Below are positions 62,162-64,000 of a DNA stretch of 64,000 nucleotides, in pieces. Location: the NCBI GenBank assembly GCA_947495165.1, contig CANLXM010000001.1, forward strand, positions 434,001 to 498,000, given 5' to 3'. Each line of letters starts with the position of its first letter. Positions within the stretch are counted from its first letter, which is position 1. Both the position numbers and the translations under genes were made by a program. Origin of the DNA: an uncultured Cellulomonadaceae bacterium. GTDB taxonomy: Bacteria > Actinomycetota > Actinomycetes > Actinomycetales > Cellulomonadaceae. The notes beneath the pieces were generated by a model, which was given only the letters and a program-made list of their open reading frames with translations, was not told the origin of the DNA and did not search any database.

Positions 62162-62959
62162 ATGCTTGCGAAGCAGCGGCACGACCGCATCCGCGCCCGG
62201 GTCCGCGCGCAGGGCGCCGTGCGCGTGTCCGACCTCGTCGCGGAGCTCGGCGTCTCCGACATGACGGTGCGCCGCGACATCTCCGAGCTCGCCGCGCGCG
62301 GCGTGCTGCGCAAGGTGCACGGCGGCGCCGTCGACGCTGCGGCGACGGCCCACGAGCCCGCCTTCGAGTCCAAGCGCGCCCTCGCCCTCGACGAGAAGCG
62401 CGCGATCGCCCACGAGGCACTGGCGCCGGTCCGCCCCGGCAGCTCGGTCGCCCTGTCCGCCGGCACGACGACGCAGCTCGTCGCCGAGGCCATCGCTGCC
62501 CGCGCCGACCTGCGCCCCCTGACGGTCGTCACGAACTCCCTGCCCGCCGCCGACACCCTGTTCCGCGCCGCCCACGGCGTCGAGGTCGTCCTCACCGGCG
62601 GGAGCCGCACGCCGTCGGACGCGCTCGTCGGCCCCCTCGCCGTCACCGCGCTCGAGAACCTGCGCGTGGACGTGCTGTTCCTCGGCGCGCACGGGCTCGA
62701 CGCCGACGGGCTCACCACCCCCAACCTGCTCGAGGCCGAGACCAACCGCGCCCTGGCCCGTGCCGCGAGCCGCGTCGTCGTCGTGGCGGACTCGAGCAAG
62801 TGGGGGACCGTCGGCCTGAGCCGGATCCTGCCCCTGGACGACGTCGACGTCCTCGTCACCGACGACGCCCTCGAACCCGAGGCCCGGACCGCGCTCGCGG
62901 ACGCCGGCACCTCGCTCCACCTCGTCCCCACCCACCCCTCCCAGGACGGAGCAACGTGA
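62162..62959 (+). CDS. DeoR/GlpR family transcriptional regulator
   Basis: A 265-residue DeoR-type repressor. The N-terminal HTH ('QRHDRIRARVRAQGAVRVSD', 'LVAELGVSDMTVRRDISELA', 'ARGVLRKVHGG') and the sugar-phosphate sensor ('LSAGTTTQLVAEAI', 'VVTNSLPAADTLF', 'VVVVADSSKWGTVGL') are typical. It precedes galT by a 1-base overlap, so it probably regulates galactose use. ATG 62162 is preferred by the leaderless promoter. Confidence 0.92.
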   Translation: MLAKQRHDRIRARVRAQGAVRVSDLVAELGVSDMTVRRDISELAARGVLRKVHGGAVDAAATAHEPAFESKRALALDEKRAIAHEALAPVRPGSSVALSAGTTTQLVAEAIAARADLRPLTVVTNSLPAADTLFRAAHGVEVVLTGGSRTPSDALVGPLAVTALENLRVDVLFLGAHGLDADGLTTPNLLEAETNRALARAASRVVVVADSSKWGTVGLSRILPLDDVDVLVTDDALEPEARTALADAGTSLHLVPTHPSQDGAT

Positions 62960-64000
62960 TGGCCGTGCGCCGCACGCACACCCACATGGCCGACGGCCGT
63001 GACCTGTTCTACTTCGACGACTCCGAGCCGTACGTCTCGGGCGCCGCCACCCGGCGCCTCGACGACCCGCGCCCGCTGACCCCGCGGTTCGGCCCCGACT
63101 CGCCGCTCGCTCGCGGTCCGCAGATGCGCCGCGACCCCCTGACGGGCGAGTGGGTCCCCATGGCGACCCACCGCATGGACCGCACCCACCTGCCGCCGGC
63201 CGACGCCAACCCGCTCGCCCCCGCCAAGCCCGGCGCCGCGTACAGCGACGGCGAGATCCCGGACACGGACTACGACGTCGTCGTGTTCGAGAACCGCTTC
63301 CCGTCGCTGCTGCGCGTCCCGGGCGAGCCTGACGACGCGACCGCGCTCGACGGCGAGGAGATCTGGGAGGTGCGCCCCGCCGTCGGCCGCTGCGAGGTCA
63401 TCTGCTTCTCCCCGGACGCCACCAAGTCCCTCGCGGACGTCAGCGAGACGCGCATGCGCACGATCATCGAGGCGTGGGCCGACCGCACGGCGGAGCTGAG
63501 CGCCCTCGAGGGCATCGTGCAGGTCTTCGCGTTCGAGAACCGCGGCGAGGCCATCGGCGTCACGCTGCACCACCCGCACGGGCAGATCTACGGCTACCCC
63601 TACCTCACGCCGCGCACGACGACGATGCTCGGCCAGGCCCGCGCGCACCGCGAGCGCACGGGCGGCAACCTCCTGGCTGACGTCATGGCTGCCGAGCTCC
63701 GCGCGGGCCGGCGCGTGATCGCCGAGTCCGAGCACTGGGTCGCCTACGTCCCGGCCGCCGCGAAGTGGCCGGTCGAGATCCACCTGGCGCCCAAGGACAC
63801 GAGCCGCCCGATCCCGGACCTCGCGGCCCTCACCGAGGCCGAGCGCGCCGACCTCGCCCCGATGTACCTCGAGCTGCTCGCCCGCTGCGACCGGTTCTTC
63901 ACCCACGCCGACGGCTCGCCGCTGCGGCTGCCGTACATCGCTGGCTGGCACCAGGCGCCCGTGGGCGAGGGGCGCGAGGACCTGCGCCTGCACCTGCAGC
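62959..64000 (+). CDS. galT: galactose-1-phosphate uridylyltransferase (truncated by window edge)
   Basis: The first 347 residues of GalT. Zinc/structural and substrate regions: 'RRDPLTGEWVPMATHRMDRT' and 'DVVVFENRFPSLLRVPGEPD'. The active site 'LHHPHGQIYGYPYL' has the H-P-H-G-Q motif (residues 205-209), with His207 as the nucleophile that carries UMP. It exchanges UDP between glucose and galactose in the Leloir pathway. The ATG overlaps the deoR stop by 1 base. The end lies outside the window. Confidence 0.93.
   Translation, partial: MAVRRTHTHMADGRDLFYFDDSEPYVSGAATRRLDDPRPLTPRFGPDSPLARGPQMRRDPLTGEWVPMATHRMDRTHLPPADANPLAPAKPGAAYSDGEIPDTDYDVVVFENRFPSLLRVPGEPDDATALDGEEIWEVRPAVGRCEVICFSPDATKSLADVSETRMRTIIEAWADRTAELSALEGIVQVFAFENRGEAIGVTLHHPHGQIYGYPYLTPRTTTMLGQARAHRERTGGNLLADVMAAELRAGRRVIAESEHWVAYVPAAAKWPVEIHLAPKDTSRPIPDLAALTEAERADLAPMYLELLARCDRFFTHADGSPLRLPYIAGWHQAPVGEGREDLRLHLQ

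Overview
The window reads as chromosomal DNA of a high-GC Actinomycetota, most like Micrococcales/Cellulomonadaceae. This is inferred from the GC-rich codon use, the protein families (GlnR, LytR_C protein, ECF sigma with RskA-type anti-sigma, NlpA-type MetQ, DUF2516, DUF5063, RsiG/AmfC-like protein, F420/LLM enzymes) and the ffs/dnaX/recR ... lysC/asd gene order. No species assignment was possible from sequence alone. I saw no insertion sequence, prophage, CRISPR array or rRNA operon. The left edge cuts an MBL-fold hydrolase gene and the right edge cuts galT.

Layout. 1-10 kb: small-molecule enzymes (methyltransferase, Ddn-like protein, PhnB-type VOC protein), a fatty-acid desaturase, a two-gene LLM oxidoreductase/GH13 trehalose-synthase-like operon, and a uracil permease. 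10-16 kb (mostly minus strand): LytR_C and VapB-like proteins, glycosyltransferase and CopC (coupled), tRNA-Ser(GGA), then a four-gene envelope cluster (DUF4397 protein, class F sortase, ECF sigma, RskA-like anti-sigma), then the SRP RNA. 16-24 kb: metQ-metN-metI with a Cys/Met-rich leader peptide, dnaX, recR, DUF5063 protein and a TSUP permease. 24-34 kb: a GntR(YtrA)-ABC operon, lysC-asd, a coiled-coil protein, and a TetR-controlled YhgE/Pip-type ABC exporter. 34-41 kb: DAHP synthase with an aromatic leader-peptide attenuator, a tandem pair of secreted repeat proteins, an acyl-CoA dehydrogenase, an orphan Imm51-like protein, an ArsR-AHSA1 fusion and tRNA-Pro(CGG). 41-52 kb: metallophosphoesterase and class A PBP, DUF4177-like protein with RidA, a Crp-type regulator, an RsiG-like protein, nth, glnR, nitrobindin-like protein, ygfZ and dtd. 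52-64 kb: a giant LuxR-type ATPase regulator, clpC, TrmL, a DeoR regulator and galT.

How it works together. Several short operons show their own regulatory logic in the DNA. The metQNI and aroG operons carry leader peptides rich in the amino acids related to the operon. The ArsR fusion, GntR operon and YhgE operon carry palindromic operators at their promoters. A striking recurring pattern is a -10 hexamer (mostly TAnnnT) ending exactly 7 nt before the annotated start codon, which predicts leaderless mRNAs for at least eleven genes. Intergenic spaces often hold long near-perfect inverted repeats without U-tracts. Some share stem sequences across distant loci, which looks like families of terminator or repeat elements.
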